A stretch of 30,440 bases of DNA from a virus: IMG/VR virus record IMGVR_UViG_3300042465_003045, positions 1 through 30,440 of that record. The stretch is one strand, 5' to 3'. Below the pieces are notes generated by a model, which worked only from the letters and a program-made list of their open reading frames with translations, did no database searches and was not told where the DNA came from. The stretch's first letter is position 1. Every line of letters begins with the position of its first letter. A program made the position numbers and the translations under genes. Positions 22,081-29,998 of the stretch are shown piece after piece.

Positions 22081-22486
22081 CAGGTTTCTCCAAATACTTG
22101 CAGTTCTCAGGACGCATCTCGAAGGCAATTAAAGCGCCGGTAGGATGTGCGCCCTCAATCCGCGCTATTTCTGTCCAACCTACGCGCCGCGTAAATCTAA
22201 GTGACTTCTCGTTTCCGCTCTCGATCATGCAAAGCAGAACTTTAATCTTTGCTACATTGAACACATAGTCGAACACGCACCTCAGAAACTCTCGCGTGAG
22301 CCAGATGCCCTCGCCAGCGACATGAAGCTGGCATGAAGCACCGTTCCAGTTATCAAGCCCGACAACGCCGCGTATTTTTGCGTCAGGCGTAACATTAGCA
22401 AGGCATCTTAAATTGCGCGTCGGCGCGTATTCTATTCTCTCGCACAACCACCGTTCAAAAACGTCATGCGGCCCAAATTGAATCAA
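22052..22486 (-). CDS. GNAT-like protein of the virion block
   Basis: A 144-residue protein with the GNAT layout: VVGLDNWNGASCQLHVAGEG (beta strands 2-3), a helix REFLRCVFDYVFNVAKIKVL, then IESGNEKSLRFTRRVGWTEI (N-x-x-S-xxF-R-x-x-GW motif typical of GNAT ends) and a strand before RPEN. Comparable acetyltransferase-fold proteins are found in podovirus virion modules, for example T7 gp13. The start appears to be TTG, overlapping the upstream stop (TTGA), since no ATG is available. Whether it binds acetyl-CoA cannot be judged. Confidence 0.75.
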   Translation of the reverse strand: MIQFGPHDVFERWLCERIEYAPTRNLRCLANVTPDAKIRGVVGLDNWNGASCQLHVAGEGIWLTREFLRCVFDYVFNVAKIKVLLCMIESGNEKSLRFTRRVGWTEIARIEGAHPTGALIAFEMRPENCKYLEKPDGQIYSRCA

Positions 22487-23535
22487 AGCAAATTACCGTA
22501 GTCGTAATATTCGTAGTCATCGTAATTCGGTGGAGCGGGCGGCGTGTAAGGAGGTGGAGCAATCGGAGCGGGTTGCGTGTAATTTTTTCTTGGAACTTGC
22601 ACATACTGCCCACCAAACCCGTCGCCAAAATCCACGTATTCAAAATCATAGCCGGGGTCTTCGTAAGCCGGTGCTTCGTCTACGGGTGGCGGCGTATAGG
22701 CCGGCGTTTCGTCCACCGGCGGCGGCGTGTAGGCCGGTGCTTCGTCCACCGGCGGCGGCGTGTAAGGCGGTGCTTCGTCTACGGGTGGCGGCGTGTAAGG
22801 CGGCGGGTAAACCGGTCTGCCTTCGTCTTCAGGCGGCATGAAAGGATCGGCTGGCGCGGGAGTGGGCGCCGGGGTAGGTGTCGGAGTAGGCCACGGATCA
22901 TCGCCGCCGGGCGGCGGGACAGGATCTGCGGGCGGGGGGACAGGATTGGCGGGCGGAGGAGTGGGCGTCGCAGGCGTGCGATTAGACTTCGGCACTCTCA
23001 GCCACTGCCCGCCAAAGTCGCCAAAGCTGATCCACTGCCATTCCTCGTCGTCAGGAAGAGGGTCATCCGGCTGTGGGGGGCGCGTCGGGTCAAACGGATC
23101 ATCGCCGCCGGGCGGCGGGACAGGATCTGCGGGCGGCGGGACAGGATTGGCGGGCGTGCGATTAGACTTCGGCACTCTCAGCCACTGCCCGCCAAAGCCA
23201 TCACCAAAATCTATATACTGCCATTCCTCGTCGTCAGGGAGAGGGTCACCCGGCTGTGGGGGGCGCGTCGGGTCTGGGGTAGGCGTCGGGGTGGGCGTAG
23301 GGTCATCGCGGGCCGGCGGTGGGACAGGATTGGCGGGCGGCGGGGTAGGTGTCGGTGTAGGCGGCGCGCCAGGTGCAGTATTCTGCATCCACGGGAAATT
23401 AAGCGTTGTCGGTCCAGTTGCCAATCTTGCGGGCGCGGGAGAATTAGCGCGCAGCGCGGCAATCAGCGGGTTAGCGCCGGCAGGGTACCCAGAGATGGTC
23501 GGACCAGATTCAGCAGAACCAGATGTTCTCGCCAT
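22483..23535 (-). CDS. Proline-rich repeat protein of the virion block
   Basis: A 350-residue protein built of proline/threonine linkers and repeated modules. A roughly 25-residue unit with core FGDGFGGQWLRVPKSNRT occurs at 101-127, 162-187 and, diverged, at 297-320. The linkers carry PTPTPTP and NPVPPPADPVPPPGG runs. Residues 247-290 contain four copies of an 11-residue unit YTPPPVDEAPA. The tail is acidic and tyrosine-rich. There is no membrane segment. It sits between the hub protein and the GNAT gene, so it is probably virion-associated, maybe an extended or flexible adaptor. GGAGG precedes the ATG. No family assigned. Confidence 0.7.
   Translation of the reverse strand: MARTSGSAESGPTISGYPAGANPLIAALRANSPAPARLATGPTTLNFPWMQNTAPGAPPTPTPTPPPANPVPPPARDDPTPTPTPTPDPTRPPQPGDPLPDDEEWQYIDFGDGFGGQWLRVPKSNRTPANPVPPPADPVPPPGGDDPFDPTRPPQPDDPLPDDEEWQWISFGDFGGQWLRVPKSNRTPATPTPPPANPVPPPADPVPPPGGDDPWPTPTPTPAPTPAPADPFMPPEDEGRPVYPPPYTPPPVDEAPPYTPPPVDEAPAYTPPPVDETPAYTPPPVDEAPAYEDPGYDFEYVDFGDGFGGQYVQVPRKNYTQPAPIAPPPYTPPAPPNYDDYEYYDYGNLL
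22666..22797 (-). repeat. Four 33-bp coding tandem repeats
   Basis: Four successive copies encode the 11-residue YTPPPVDEAPA unit of the proline-rich protein. Copies differ at a few positions (Pro for Ala, Thr for Ala). They are in frame, so copy number can change without breaking the gene. Confidence 0.8.
22974..23197 (-). repeat. 180-bp duplicated segment in the proline-rich gene
   Basis: The roughly 44 bases at 22974-23017 recur at 23154-23197, exactly 180 bases away, and the linker DNA between is also partly repeated. The unit is 60 codons, so the duplication is in frame and adds one module. Confidence 0.75.
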
Positions 23536-25127
23536 TACATAATTCCTCCCGGTTCATAAAGTACGTGATAGGAGGACAGCGTTGTTGATCCACCAACGCC
23601 CTTCACACGCAAGCGCACAGCACCAAAATAACCAAGGCCGGTAACGCCAAACCAATTTTCGTAAGTGTTAGAGGCTCCAGACCATTTGGCAGTCCCCCAA
23701 ACTCCGGTATCCCATTCTGAGGTCGTATCTGCGCTAAAAGATGGCGTGCCAGGAACACCAGTGAAACTGTACTGCGTGTTCATACGCAGTTTTACGCCAG
23801 GTGCCTTCGTCGTAATAAAAACAGGACGCACCATTGTAAATTTCTTCAAGCGCCCAGGCATTTGATACGAGTTAAAAGCTCCCTGGACATCGCCGCTCAC
23901 ATAATCGCCGCTGGTATTGGCTATTGTTAGTCCGTCTTGTTCTCCGTAAAGCCCCTTGGCGATGCCGTAGTCGTCGGTGGCAAAATATAATTGTCCATTG
24001 AGCAGCGCGGTGCAGACCATAGGCATGTTGGTGAACGAACACCACGACCCAGTGTTCACGTTCATTGCGTACTGCACATAGATGCCGTTTTGCGGCGGAA
24101 CTTTAATAATCAAGACATCTGAGTTCGGAACAAGGATAACGTCCCACGACGGGTCGTTGCGATATTGAACAATCAGTGGAGACAACACGCTTTGAATTTT
24201 AGAAGACGGCCCAGGCTGTATTTCGCTGAACTGGCCGTTGACCAGGCGAGACATTGGCACCAAGCCAAGCTCTGACAAGATCATCACATCGCCGCCGTAT
24301 GCGGTAAAAAAACGGCCTATTGATGGGACGGGTCCGACATACCAGACACCCTTCAACCCAAACGTAGCAGCAGACGTTGGATCGGTGCCTTGCCAGACGC
24401 CGACATCGCCCTCGGTGCCGACAACTACAAGATAATCATCAACGCCAAAGCCGCTGTCGAGCGTCCAGTTGATAAGCCCGCGGACAGAGCCGCCGTTGCG
24501 TAACAACGAACCCATCTCAAATGCTACAGCAACGCCGTCGATTGCATCAACGTCTTCGAGGTAATAGACCGTTGAAGTCTTGTCTTCCGTAAACCAAACG
24601 CGATTTTTCCAAACTGCTATAGACGACAAGTCAGTTGGTAAATTTGTGGGCGTGGTTTGTGTCCAGCCGGTGGTTGCCTCGTACACCCAATAGCCGGCAC
24701 CGGGAGACACCGCGAGCAAGACAACTTCGCCGCTGACGAGCGCAAACTGTGTCGTGCTCCAGATGCCATCTGTTGATCCTGTTGCGGCTTGGTCTTCAAC
24801 CGCATCTTCGCCAGTAACATCCCAGATGCTGCCGCCTGATGCCGCGAACAACTTGTTATCCGCGCTGTCAGCAGCGTTATAGCTAAACAACGATGTGACC
24901 GGATCATCAAGGACATTGCAGCTATACTGCCATCCCTTTCGCAACAAACAGCCTGTGCGCTGTGGGATGAAGTTGTTAAGCACCATCGCGTCGGTCGCGG
25001 GCATCTCGCTGATCGGGTCGCGGAAATTCAAACCGCCCACAGGTGACGGAACACTCGTCATCATTGAGACTTGCGTTGCCGCAGATACTCGAGGGCTTTT
25101 AAATGGTTTGACTGCGACTAACGGCAT
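23535..25127 (-). CDS. Tail hub / DNA-stabilisation-like protein
   Basis: A 530-residue strand-rich protein. SPVGGLNFRDPISEMPATDA (residues about 27-46) followed by LNNFIPQRTGCLLRKGWQ is a start I recall from a common podovirus structural family. Regularly spaced strands with KLFAASGGSIWDVTGE, VWKNRVWFTED and GQLYFATDDYG suggest a beta-propeller. P22 gp10 (packaged-DNA stabilisation, tail hub) is a propeller in the same gene position, after the connector. It starts at the overlap with the previous gene's stop (TAATG). Confidence 0.65.
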   Translation of the reverse strand: MPLVAVKPFKSPRVSAATQVSMMTSVPSPVGGLNFRDPISEMPATDAMVLNNFIPQRTGCLLRKGWQYSCNVLDDPVTSLFSYNAADSADNKLFAASGGSIWDVTGEDAVEDQAATGSTDGIWSTTQFALVSGEVVLLAVSPGAGYWVYEATTGWTQTTPTNLPTDLSSIAVWKNRVWFTEDKTSTVYYLEDVDAIDGVAVAFEMGSLLRNGGSVRGLINWTLDSGFGVDDYLVVVGTEGDVGVWQGTDPTSAATFGLKGVWYVGPVPSIGRFFTAYGGDVMILSELGLVPMSRLVNGQFSEIQPGPSSKIQSVLSPLIVQYRNDPSWDVILVPNSDVLIIKVPPQNGIYVQYAMNVNTGSWCSFTNMPMVCTALLNGQLYFATDDYGIAKGLYGEQDGLTIANTSGDYVSGDVQGAFNSYQMPGRLKKFTMVRPVFITTKAPGVKLRMNTQYSFTGVPGTPSFSADTTSEWDTGVWGTAKWSGASNTYENWFGVTGLGYFGAVRLRVKGVGGSTTLSSYHVLYEPGGIM

Positions 25128-25876
25128 TAGGAACCGAAGCCAGTGTCAGGCGTGTTGTAGAGCGCGTTGAGGTAAGGGAACCCGTATGTACGCACCATGT
25201 TCAAAACGGGTGCGCCCTTTTCTTGGCCTTTGCGGTTTTCAAAGTTCACATGGAAATCACGCATTGCCGCAGAAGAGTCTAATCCCTTCATCTCTAGCCA
25301 CTTTGCCCGCGTGAAAAGTGTGACTAAAAAGGCATCAAGAAGAATGATGTCGCCATTCTTGGTGGCGCGGTTTTTGTAGAGCGTTGGGTTGTCCTGATCC
25401 TGTACCCAGGCGAGGGACTGATACATAAACGTCAGCGTCTGCGCTTCAGTTGGCGGCGCCAGGATATACAGAGAATTGTCGCGGACTTGCCAGTAGAACG
25501 ACATTGTCGGCAAGACGTCGTTGACTAACAAGTTCTGCCACATCTGCGGGCTGATAGGCCCGATCGCCGGCCACTGGTTAGTGCTGTTCCACTGCGTCTG
25601 ATCTAACCACTCGTAGAAATCCTCGGGCAGATCAAACGCTTGTTCTGTCTGTCCGGGAGTGTCTGCAGCGATAGAAATATTATAAGTTCGCGTAAGTTCT
25701 TGCCAATCGTACAGACCAAGAAGTTCGGTGGCCGACATATTGACGGCTTGCACCATCTGCTGAACAGACGGATCTGAATCGCCGGCTGGGTCGGATGGCG
25801 TAGGATAGCTCACCATCTGAGCCACGTTTTGAACGATGGCTAAAAGACTTGCGTCTTGAATAATTTGGAAAGCCAT
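25127..25876 (-). CDS. Head-tail connector/adaptor-like protein
   Basis: A 249-residue protein. It has an N-terminal helical part (about 1-65), then FDLPEDFYEWLDQTQW, a NSLYILAPPTEAQTLTFMYQ strand pair and a helical end (LDAFLVTLFTRAKWLEMKGL). This order resembles the T7 gp11 / P22 gp4 adaptor family, which docks under the portal ring and receives the tail. Position between capsid genes and the hub protein supports it. The identification is by pattern and order, not by a catalytic site. Confidence 0.65.
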   Translation of the reverse strand: MAFQIIQDASLLAIVQNVAQMVSYPTPSDPAGDSDPSVQQMVQAVNMSATELLGLYDWQELTRTYNISIAADTPGQTEQAFDLPEDFYEWLDQTQWNSTNQWPAIGPISPQMWQNLLVNDVLPTMSFYWQVRDNSLYILAPPTEAQTLTFMYQSLAWVQDQDNPTLYKNRATKNGDIILLDAFLVTLFTRAKWLEMKGLDSSAAMRDFHVNFENRKGQEKGAPVLNMVRTYGFPYLNALYNTPDTGFGS

Positions 25877-25892
25877 CTAACCCAGCCCTTAA

Positions 25893-26480
25893 TTAGTTTT
25901 TGGCTTTAGTCATCATTTTATTTAGCGCCTCGATCTGAGACTGCATTTCCTCAATCTTGGCATCGCGTTCTTTAAGCTCGTTGTTCATGCGCTCAAAGGG
26001 AGCGTTGCCCTTGGCAATCTCCAAGAAAGCGTTGGCAGAGCGTTTGTCATCTTGGAAGCCAAAGAACTTTTGACCCACGCTATCTGACGCCGCTGCAAGC
26101 TGCTCAACAGTGTGAATAGAGAAAAACTTGTATTCCTCAATTTTGCTGGGCGTCATCTTCGGCAGCGAGGAGATCGGCGTGCCTTCCTGCACTACACCGG
26201 CGTTTGCTTGCCAGTTGGCATATTTTGCCGCGAAGCGCGTGACGTCATAAGACTGAACGGGACGCTCGACGATGCTTGCCTTGTCGCCTGGGACAATGAT
26301 CGTGATGTAGTCGATCTCTTTATAGATGGCGCGACCAGCCAGGTCTGACTCAGCCGGCTGAATCTTTGGGCGACGGCTGAACTGTACATGCAGCTTGTCG
26401 TCGTTCTGGAACCTGTTGGAGTTGTCGTCTACTGCGTCTGCAACATTATTCCAATCTGTCGGTGCTGTGGCGGTGTTCAT
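25893..26480 (-). CDS. Virion-block protein with C-terminal coiled coil
   Basis: A 195-residue protein: an acidic start, then IYKEIDYITIIVPGDKASIV and a short all-beta part, then IEEYKFFSIHTVEQLAAASD, a helix-hairpin-like element, and a C-terminal coiled coil (RDAKIEEMQSQIEALNKMM). This pattern is common in capsid-proximal phage genes of unknown role. It lies directly after a strong terminator and before the connector gene, so it may be translated from read-through or from its own promoter. Confidence 0.65.
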   Translation of the reverse strand: MNTATAPTDWNNVADAVDDNSNRFQNDDKLHVQFSRRPKIQPAESDLAGRAIYKEIDYITIIVPGDKASIVERPVQSYDVTRFAAKYANWQANAGVVQEGTPISSLPKMTPSKIEEYKFFSIHTVEQLAAASDSVGQKFFGFQDDKRSANAFLEIAKGNAPFERMNNELKERDAKIEEMQSQIEALNKMMTKAKN

Positions 26481-26502
26481 TTTTTACCCTTTTGTTTTAT
26501 GT

Positions 26503-26534
26503 AAAAAACAGCGCGGAGACGTTGCCCCGCGCTG
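26503..26534 (-). terminator. Intrinsic terminator after the decoration gene
   Basis: On the minus strand, CAGCGCGG and CCGCGCTG (26534-26527 and 26516-26509) form a perfect 8-bp stem, followed directly by six T (26508-26503). It starts ten bases after the decoration-gene stop. Confidence 0.85.
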
Positions 26535-26544
26535 TTGTTAGAAA

Positions 26545-27051
26545 TTACAGAGTGCTGCTTACGTTAGGGTAGGAAAACATAGCGTCGGCGTTTGTCGCGG
26601 CAGCGCCGCCGGTAGCAGTCAACAGAACAATGCCATCGATAATTTCAGAGCCGGCGGTTCCATCGTCATCAACAGCGCCGGCAGTGCCAGTCGAGTTGAG
26701 GCGAGTGCCTTTAGCAGCAGAAGCCAGAGTGCGGAGGCTTCCTTTGCCGTAAATCTGGAACCAACCGTACTCGTTGTCTGCAAGAGCGGCCTGGGCGGCA
26801 GCAAAGCGAGTCCCAAACCCAGAAGAGCCGGGTGCAGTCGTCGTGGTCGATGCCATTGCAAAATTAAAGCCGGTCAGTTCGACAACGGCATATCCAGCGC
26901 CAGTGACGGCCCCGTCAGCTTGTCCGTAAATAAATTCCTGATAGCCATTGGTGGGGTTGTCGTAGCCACCAACAGTACCAAGGCGAAAAGCGGCAGTGCT
27001 TGTAGAAGCGGTAACTTGATCGGCACTAATGCCAATTGTTGCTTGAGCCAT
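26545..27051 (-). CDS. Probable head decoration/stabilisation protein
   Basis: A 168-residue strand-rich protein full of Gly/Thr/Ala, with YQEFIYGQADGAVTGAGYAV, a central EYGWFQIYGKGSLRTLASAA and a final ILLTATGG. It contains no cysteine or membrane segment. Its place directly after the major capsid gene, its size and beta-rich content fit decoration proteins that bind the capsid surface. It is bounded on both sides by strong terminators, so its mRNA level would differ from that of its neighbours. GGAGAG precedes the ATG. Confidence 0.6.
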   Translation of the reverse strand: MAQATIGISADQVTASTSTAAFRLGTVGGYDNPTNGYQEFIYGQADGAVTGAGYAVVELTGFNFAMASTTTTAPGSSGFGTRFAAAQAALADNEYGWFQIYGKGSLRTLASAAKGTRLNSTGTAGAVDDDGTAGSEIIDGIVLLTATGGAAATNADAMFSYPNVSSTL

Positions 27052-27068
27052 TTTTATCTCTCCTAATT

Positions 27069-27113
27069 AAAAAATGCCTTGGCGGACGAGGGACTCACCA
27101 GGCCCGCCAAGGC
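27069..27113 (-). terminator. Intrinsic terminator after the major capsid gene
   Basis: On the minus strand, GCCTTGGCGG (27113-27104) and CCGCCAAGGC (27085-27076) form a perfect 10-bp stem, then A and six T (27074-27069). It lies between the capsid and decoration genes. Confidence 0.85.
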
Positions 27114-27133
27114 GAGGTGAGCCACCACGGCTA

Positions 27134-28105
27134 CTAGGCTTGAATGCGACCCTGGAACTGCGCGCCACTGCTGGTTAAATTGCCCGCCCAGCCAAGGATT
27201 TGGACTTCCGCGTCCTGGTTGACCGAGTAACGCTTGTTCGGGCTGAGAGCGACCATGTTCCTGTCCTTGTGCGGGCGCAGGAAGATGTATTTGGTGTTCA
27301 GCGAGAACATCAGCGAAGAGCCGATGTAGCCGCCGATGCCGCCGTCCAGAACAACGTCTGCATCCATAAATTTAATCGTCGGGAAACCGAGCGAACCAGT
27401 TTCTGGAGACGTAAACCGCTGAATGGCCTGCAGCGAGGTCATATAGTAAGTCCAGAAGATGCTGTCCGAGACGATCAGGTCAGGGCGGTCAGAGCCGCGG
27501 ACCTGGCTGGCCCACATCGAGTTCATCGCGGCCTGGATCGTCGTCGCAGACGGAGTCACCGACGCTGTGCTGAAGTCATACAGCTGCGAACGCCAGAACG
27601 CCCAAGTAGCGCGGTTGATGCCGCCGTAGGTGCCAGTCGTCGGATCAGAAGGCACAGCGGCGTTGAGGCCGGTGACTTCTTTGCCGCCGCTGCCGGTGCC
27701 GTCGCTGTAGATCGACTGCGCCAGGAGGTTCGACATCGTGCTTTCGGCTACGTTGATGCGGCCTTCAAGCAAGTCGATGAAGGCTTCTTTGCCGCTGTTC
27801 TGCAGCATTTCAAGGCCGGAAATCACAACCGGGCAGGCGAGCTGCTTAATGTTGAACTCAGCCGCGCTGATGACATCAGCCGCCGCAACCGGCAGCAGAT
27901 CATAACCGCTGTAGAACGCGCCGTTGCTGTTCTGCGCGTAGCTCAGTTCCTGCAGGATGACGTTACCGCCACCGATCGTCTTGACGTTGCCGCGCATGTT
28001 GAGCTTGGCAAGCAGGGCATTATTCTTGGTCACGTTGTCCGCAATAGCGCGACTACGATTTTGAATTGTCGTTGCTACGATGTCCGTAGTGTTCGGAAAA
28101 GCCAT
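27134..28105 (-). CDS. Major capsid protein
   Basis: A 323-residue protein of HK97-type fold. Features are an N-terminal helix (TTIQNRSRAIADNVTKNNAL), the E-loop-like part GGNVILQELSYAQNSNGAFY, a long spine helix (EGRINVAESTMSNLLAQSIY), SDRPDLIVSDSIFWTYYMTS and a C-terminal MVALSPNKRYSVNQDAEVQI. It forms the shell. It follows the scaffold gene after an unusual 330-base leader and precedes a decoration gene. GGAG lies seven bases before the ATG. Confidence 0.9.
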   Translation of the reverse strand: MAFPNTTDIVATTIQNRSRAIADNVTKNNALLAKLNMRGNVKTIGGGNVILQELSYAQNSNGAFYSGYDLLPVAAADVISAAEFNIKQLACPVVISGLEMLQNSGKEAFIDLLEGRINVAESTMSNLLAQSIYSDGTGSGGKEVTGLNAAVPSDPTTGTYGGINRATWAFWRSQLYDFSTASVTPSATTIQAAMNSMWASQVRGSDRPDLIVSDSIFWTYYMTSLQAIQRFTSPETGSLGFPTIKFMDADVVLDGGIGGYIGSSLMFSLNTKYIFLRPHKDRNMVALSPNKRYSVNQDAEVQILGWAGNLTSSGAQFQGRIQA

Positions 28106-28436
28106 CTGAAATCTCCATGAGGAAAGGGTTCACGGAACAGGTACTGCTCCGCGTGACACACGTTCGTTCCTTGCAGCGGAACTAATGTGGTCGCCTCATG
28201 TTCGGGCCTTGGCCCGATGGCACAGTGACCGCGACGAAACAACGGTGGGAGCCTTAGCTCTCCGATGGCGTTATTCGCTGCACGTTCTTGCGGCACAGTT
28301 TTAACTATTATTTGATATTGCTGGTGGTGCTTATCTGACGTGGCGTTCCAACCGGATGATGCCTTACAAATAAACGTCCAGCTTTTATCAAAGGACAATC
28401 TTAAAAGTGCCGCAAGCTATCATGCAATTTTTAACA
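28106..28436 (-). ncRNA. Structured 5' leader of the major capsid gene
   Basis: About 330 bases without a convincing gene. In the minus-strand RNA, CTTGCGGCAC (28416-28407) pairs perfectly with GTGCCGCAAG (28296-28287), closing a 110-nt domain. Downstream are hairpins at 28260-28249, 28217-28202 (7-bp arms), 28182-28166 (5 bp) and 28151-28133 (8 bp including one G-U pair, a UAC loop). The last lies about 28 nt before the capsid start. A regulatory RNA or processing site for high capsid expression is one reading. I recognise no known riboswitch or ribozyme core. Confidence 0.5.
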
Positions 28437-29507
28437 TTAACGGCTGTGGCTGGCAATAGCAGCCTCGATAGCGCCCCTGACGTCTAACGCGGTCTGCTGA
28501 GGCGCTCCTAATGCCGGCGCACCACTGACGCTTACCGCCGCCGACTTTGCCTTCTGCGCGGCCCCTGTGAGCTTCTGCGCGCCTTGTGCCTTCTGACGAG
28601 CAATCAAGACCGACCTCACACGCTCATTGCCGGCACACGCCTGTTTATACGCATCGCCAAGCGATAGGTCGCGACCGCGCCTCTGGGCCATTTCCATTAG
28701 ATCGGCCATGTCTTCGCGGACGTCCTCGGCAAACTCAGCCCGCTCAATAAAGTCGAGAACCTCGCTTTCGGCTTGGCGCGCTACGTTCTGTTGCGCTTGC
28801 GCCTGTGCGCTTTGGTGTTGGTTCATAAACTGTTGGATCGGCGCCAGCTGCTGCTGCATGGCCTGCTGGAGTTGCTGCTGCTGCGCGTCTACGCGGGGGA
28901 TCTCGCCCACTAGGGCGCTATCGAGCTGCTCGATGAAGCCCTGCCCAAAGCGACCGACGCCAAACTGCTTCACCAGACCAGACACCAGTTGCGCGATATC
29001 CTGCGAGGAGCCTGTCCGCAACCGCGCCGCGGTGGACATTAGGTTGTCGATCGCCTGGAGCGGGTTAGAGTTCTCGGCCTTGATGAACATCTGGTAAGGC
29101 GCAATCGTTCGCTCGATCTGTTCGGCATACTTACGCGCCTCGGCAGTCTCTTTTAACGTAGACTGTACCTCGCGTTCGCGGCGTGCGACCTCTGTTCGCA
29201 CCGCCTCTGGCAGCGCGGCCCAATGTTCGCGTGTTTCGGGGTGCCAAGATGCCGGCGCACGGGCTTCCGTCTTAGACGGAGAAGATTTAGGCCCGGGGCG
29301 TATGCCTACACTCTCGTCAAACTTGGCTTCTGTAGGTTTGTCTTCTGTCGGCTTAGCTTCTTTAGCGCGTAATTGCGGGCGCTCTGGCTGCGCTTCTTCT
29401 TTCGGAGCAGGCTCTGGCGCCGGCGTGTTGTCTACGACTGTTTCGACAACATCATCTTCTGGCATCGCCGCTTCGATTGACTCGCGGATCGAGGGTTCAT
29501 TTTCCAT
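28437..29507 (-). CDS. Scaffold-like protein
   Basis: A 356-residue highly charged, helical protein. It starts with an acidic, proline-rich region (EAAMPEDDVVETVVDNTP, PAPEPAPKEE), then ASWHPETREHWAALPEAVRT, ARREREVQ, long glutamine-rich coiled coil (QQQLQQAMQQQLAP) and a helical end. Capsid scaffold proteins have this composition, and the gene is directly before the major capsid gene. It would guide shell assembly and leave the prohead. The start overlaps the upstream gene by 11 bases. Confidence 0.8.
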   Translation of the reverse strand: MENEPSIRESIEAAMPEDDVVETVVDNTPAPEPAPKEEAQPERPQLRAKEAKPTEDKPTEAKFDESVGIRPGPKSSPSKTEARAPASWHPETREHWAALPEAVRTEVARREREVQSTLKETAEARKYAEQIERTIAPYQMFIKAENSNPLQAIDNLMSTAARLRTGSSQDIAQLVSGLVKQFGVGRFGQGFIEQLDSALVGEIPRVDAQQQQLQQAMQQQLAPIQQFMNQHQSAQAQAQQNVARQAESEVLDFIERAEFAEDVREDMADLMEMAQRRGRDLSLGDAYKQACAGNERVRSVLIARQKAQGAQKLTGAAQKAKSAAVSVSGAPALGAPQQTALDVRGAIEAAIASHSR

Positions 29508-29826
29508 TGTTCTGTCTTTCTAGCTGGGTGATGGCATCATGGATGTCACGTTTTGTGATCGTACCGCCGCGAGTTCTGTAAATGTCTCGCGCTTTTTCTG
29601 CGGATTTCCATTCGTTCTTATAATCGTCGCTCGTCGTCAGGTTATTATCGCGCATGTACATGCGGTGTTTCTTGCGACTGCCGATGTCCTTGCCGTCAGT
29701 CGTTCTTGCGCCGTCATAATGCGTGTCGTTCCAAAGCGAACGGTCAGCATTAGTGCGGTTAATTTTGCGTTCTGTGGTGATCTCTACGACTTTTTTTGCC
29801 TTTGCGTCGTATCTGTAGCGTGGCAT
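29497..29826 (-). CDS. Small basic head-block protein
   Basis: A 109-residue basic protein: MPRYRYDAKAKKVVEI, then DGKDIGSRKKHRMYMRDNNL and a helical tail. The pattern Y-x-Y-D...KVVE and DGKxIxSRxxHRxxxR is widespread in small phage proteins near the portal and scaffold genes; no function is known. It overlaps the scaffold gene. High positive charge suggests contact with DNA or acidic partner proteins. Confidence 0.6.
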   Translation of the reverse strand: MPRYRYDAKAKKVVEITTERKINRTNADRSLWNDTHYDGARTTDGKDIGSRKKHRMYMRDNNLTTSDDYKNEWKSAEKARDIYRTRGGTITKRDIHDAITQLERQNNGK

Positions 29827-29830
29827 GGGT

Positions 29831-29998
29831 TTATCTTTCTTTCTTCTCGCCCTTGGTACGGACTTCCTCTTCTTCCTCTGGCTCTTCCATCTCGTCCATT
29901 TCTTCCATCTCAGGTTCTTTGTAGTCGTTGGGCATACGCCCGATCTGGCGCAGGATTTCAGCGTAGATTTGCATTTTGGTGTGCATGTTGTTCACCAT
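29831..29998 (-). CDS. Small acidic protein
   Basis: A 55-residue protein with a short helix (MHTKMQIYAEILRQIGRMP) and then an extremely acidic stretch (MEEMDEMEEPEEEEE) before a basic tail. ATG at 29998 is chosen because it overlaps the upstream stop (ATGGTGA); the frame opens at 30016. Acidic tails of this type are typical of small capsid-assembly or portal partners, but the role is not established. Confidence 0.5.
   Translation of the reverse strand: MVNNMHTKMQIYAEILRQIGRMPNDYKEPEMEEMDEMEEPEEEEEVRTKGEKKER

Noticed and set aside
22666-22797. CRISPR-like array from the 33-bp repeats
   Set aside because: Repeats are contiguous, have no spacers and are in frame inside a gene.
22573-23559. 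Long plus-strand frames (up to 328 codons) opposite the proline-rich gene
   Set aside because: Open only because the repeated DNA lacks stop codons; products are arginine- or glycine-rich and have no ribosome site.
28075-28398. 107-codon minus-strand frame in the capsid leader
   Set aside because: It overlaps the capsid start, lacks a ribosome site and crosses hairpins; composition is unlike the neighbours. A leader RNA is a better fit.
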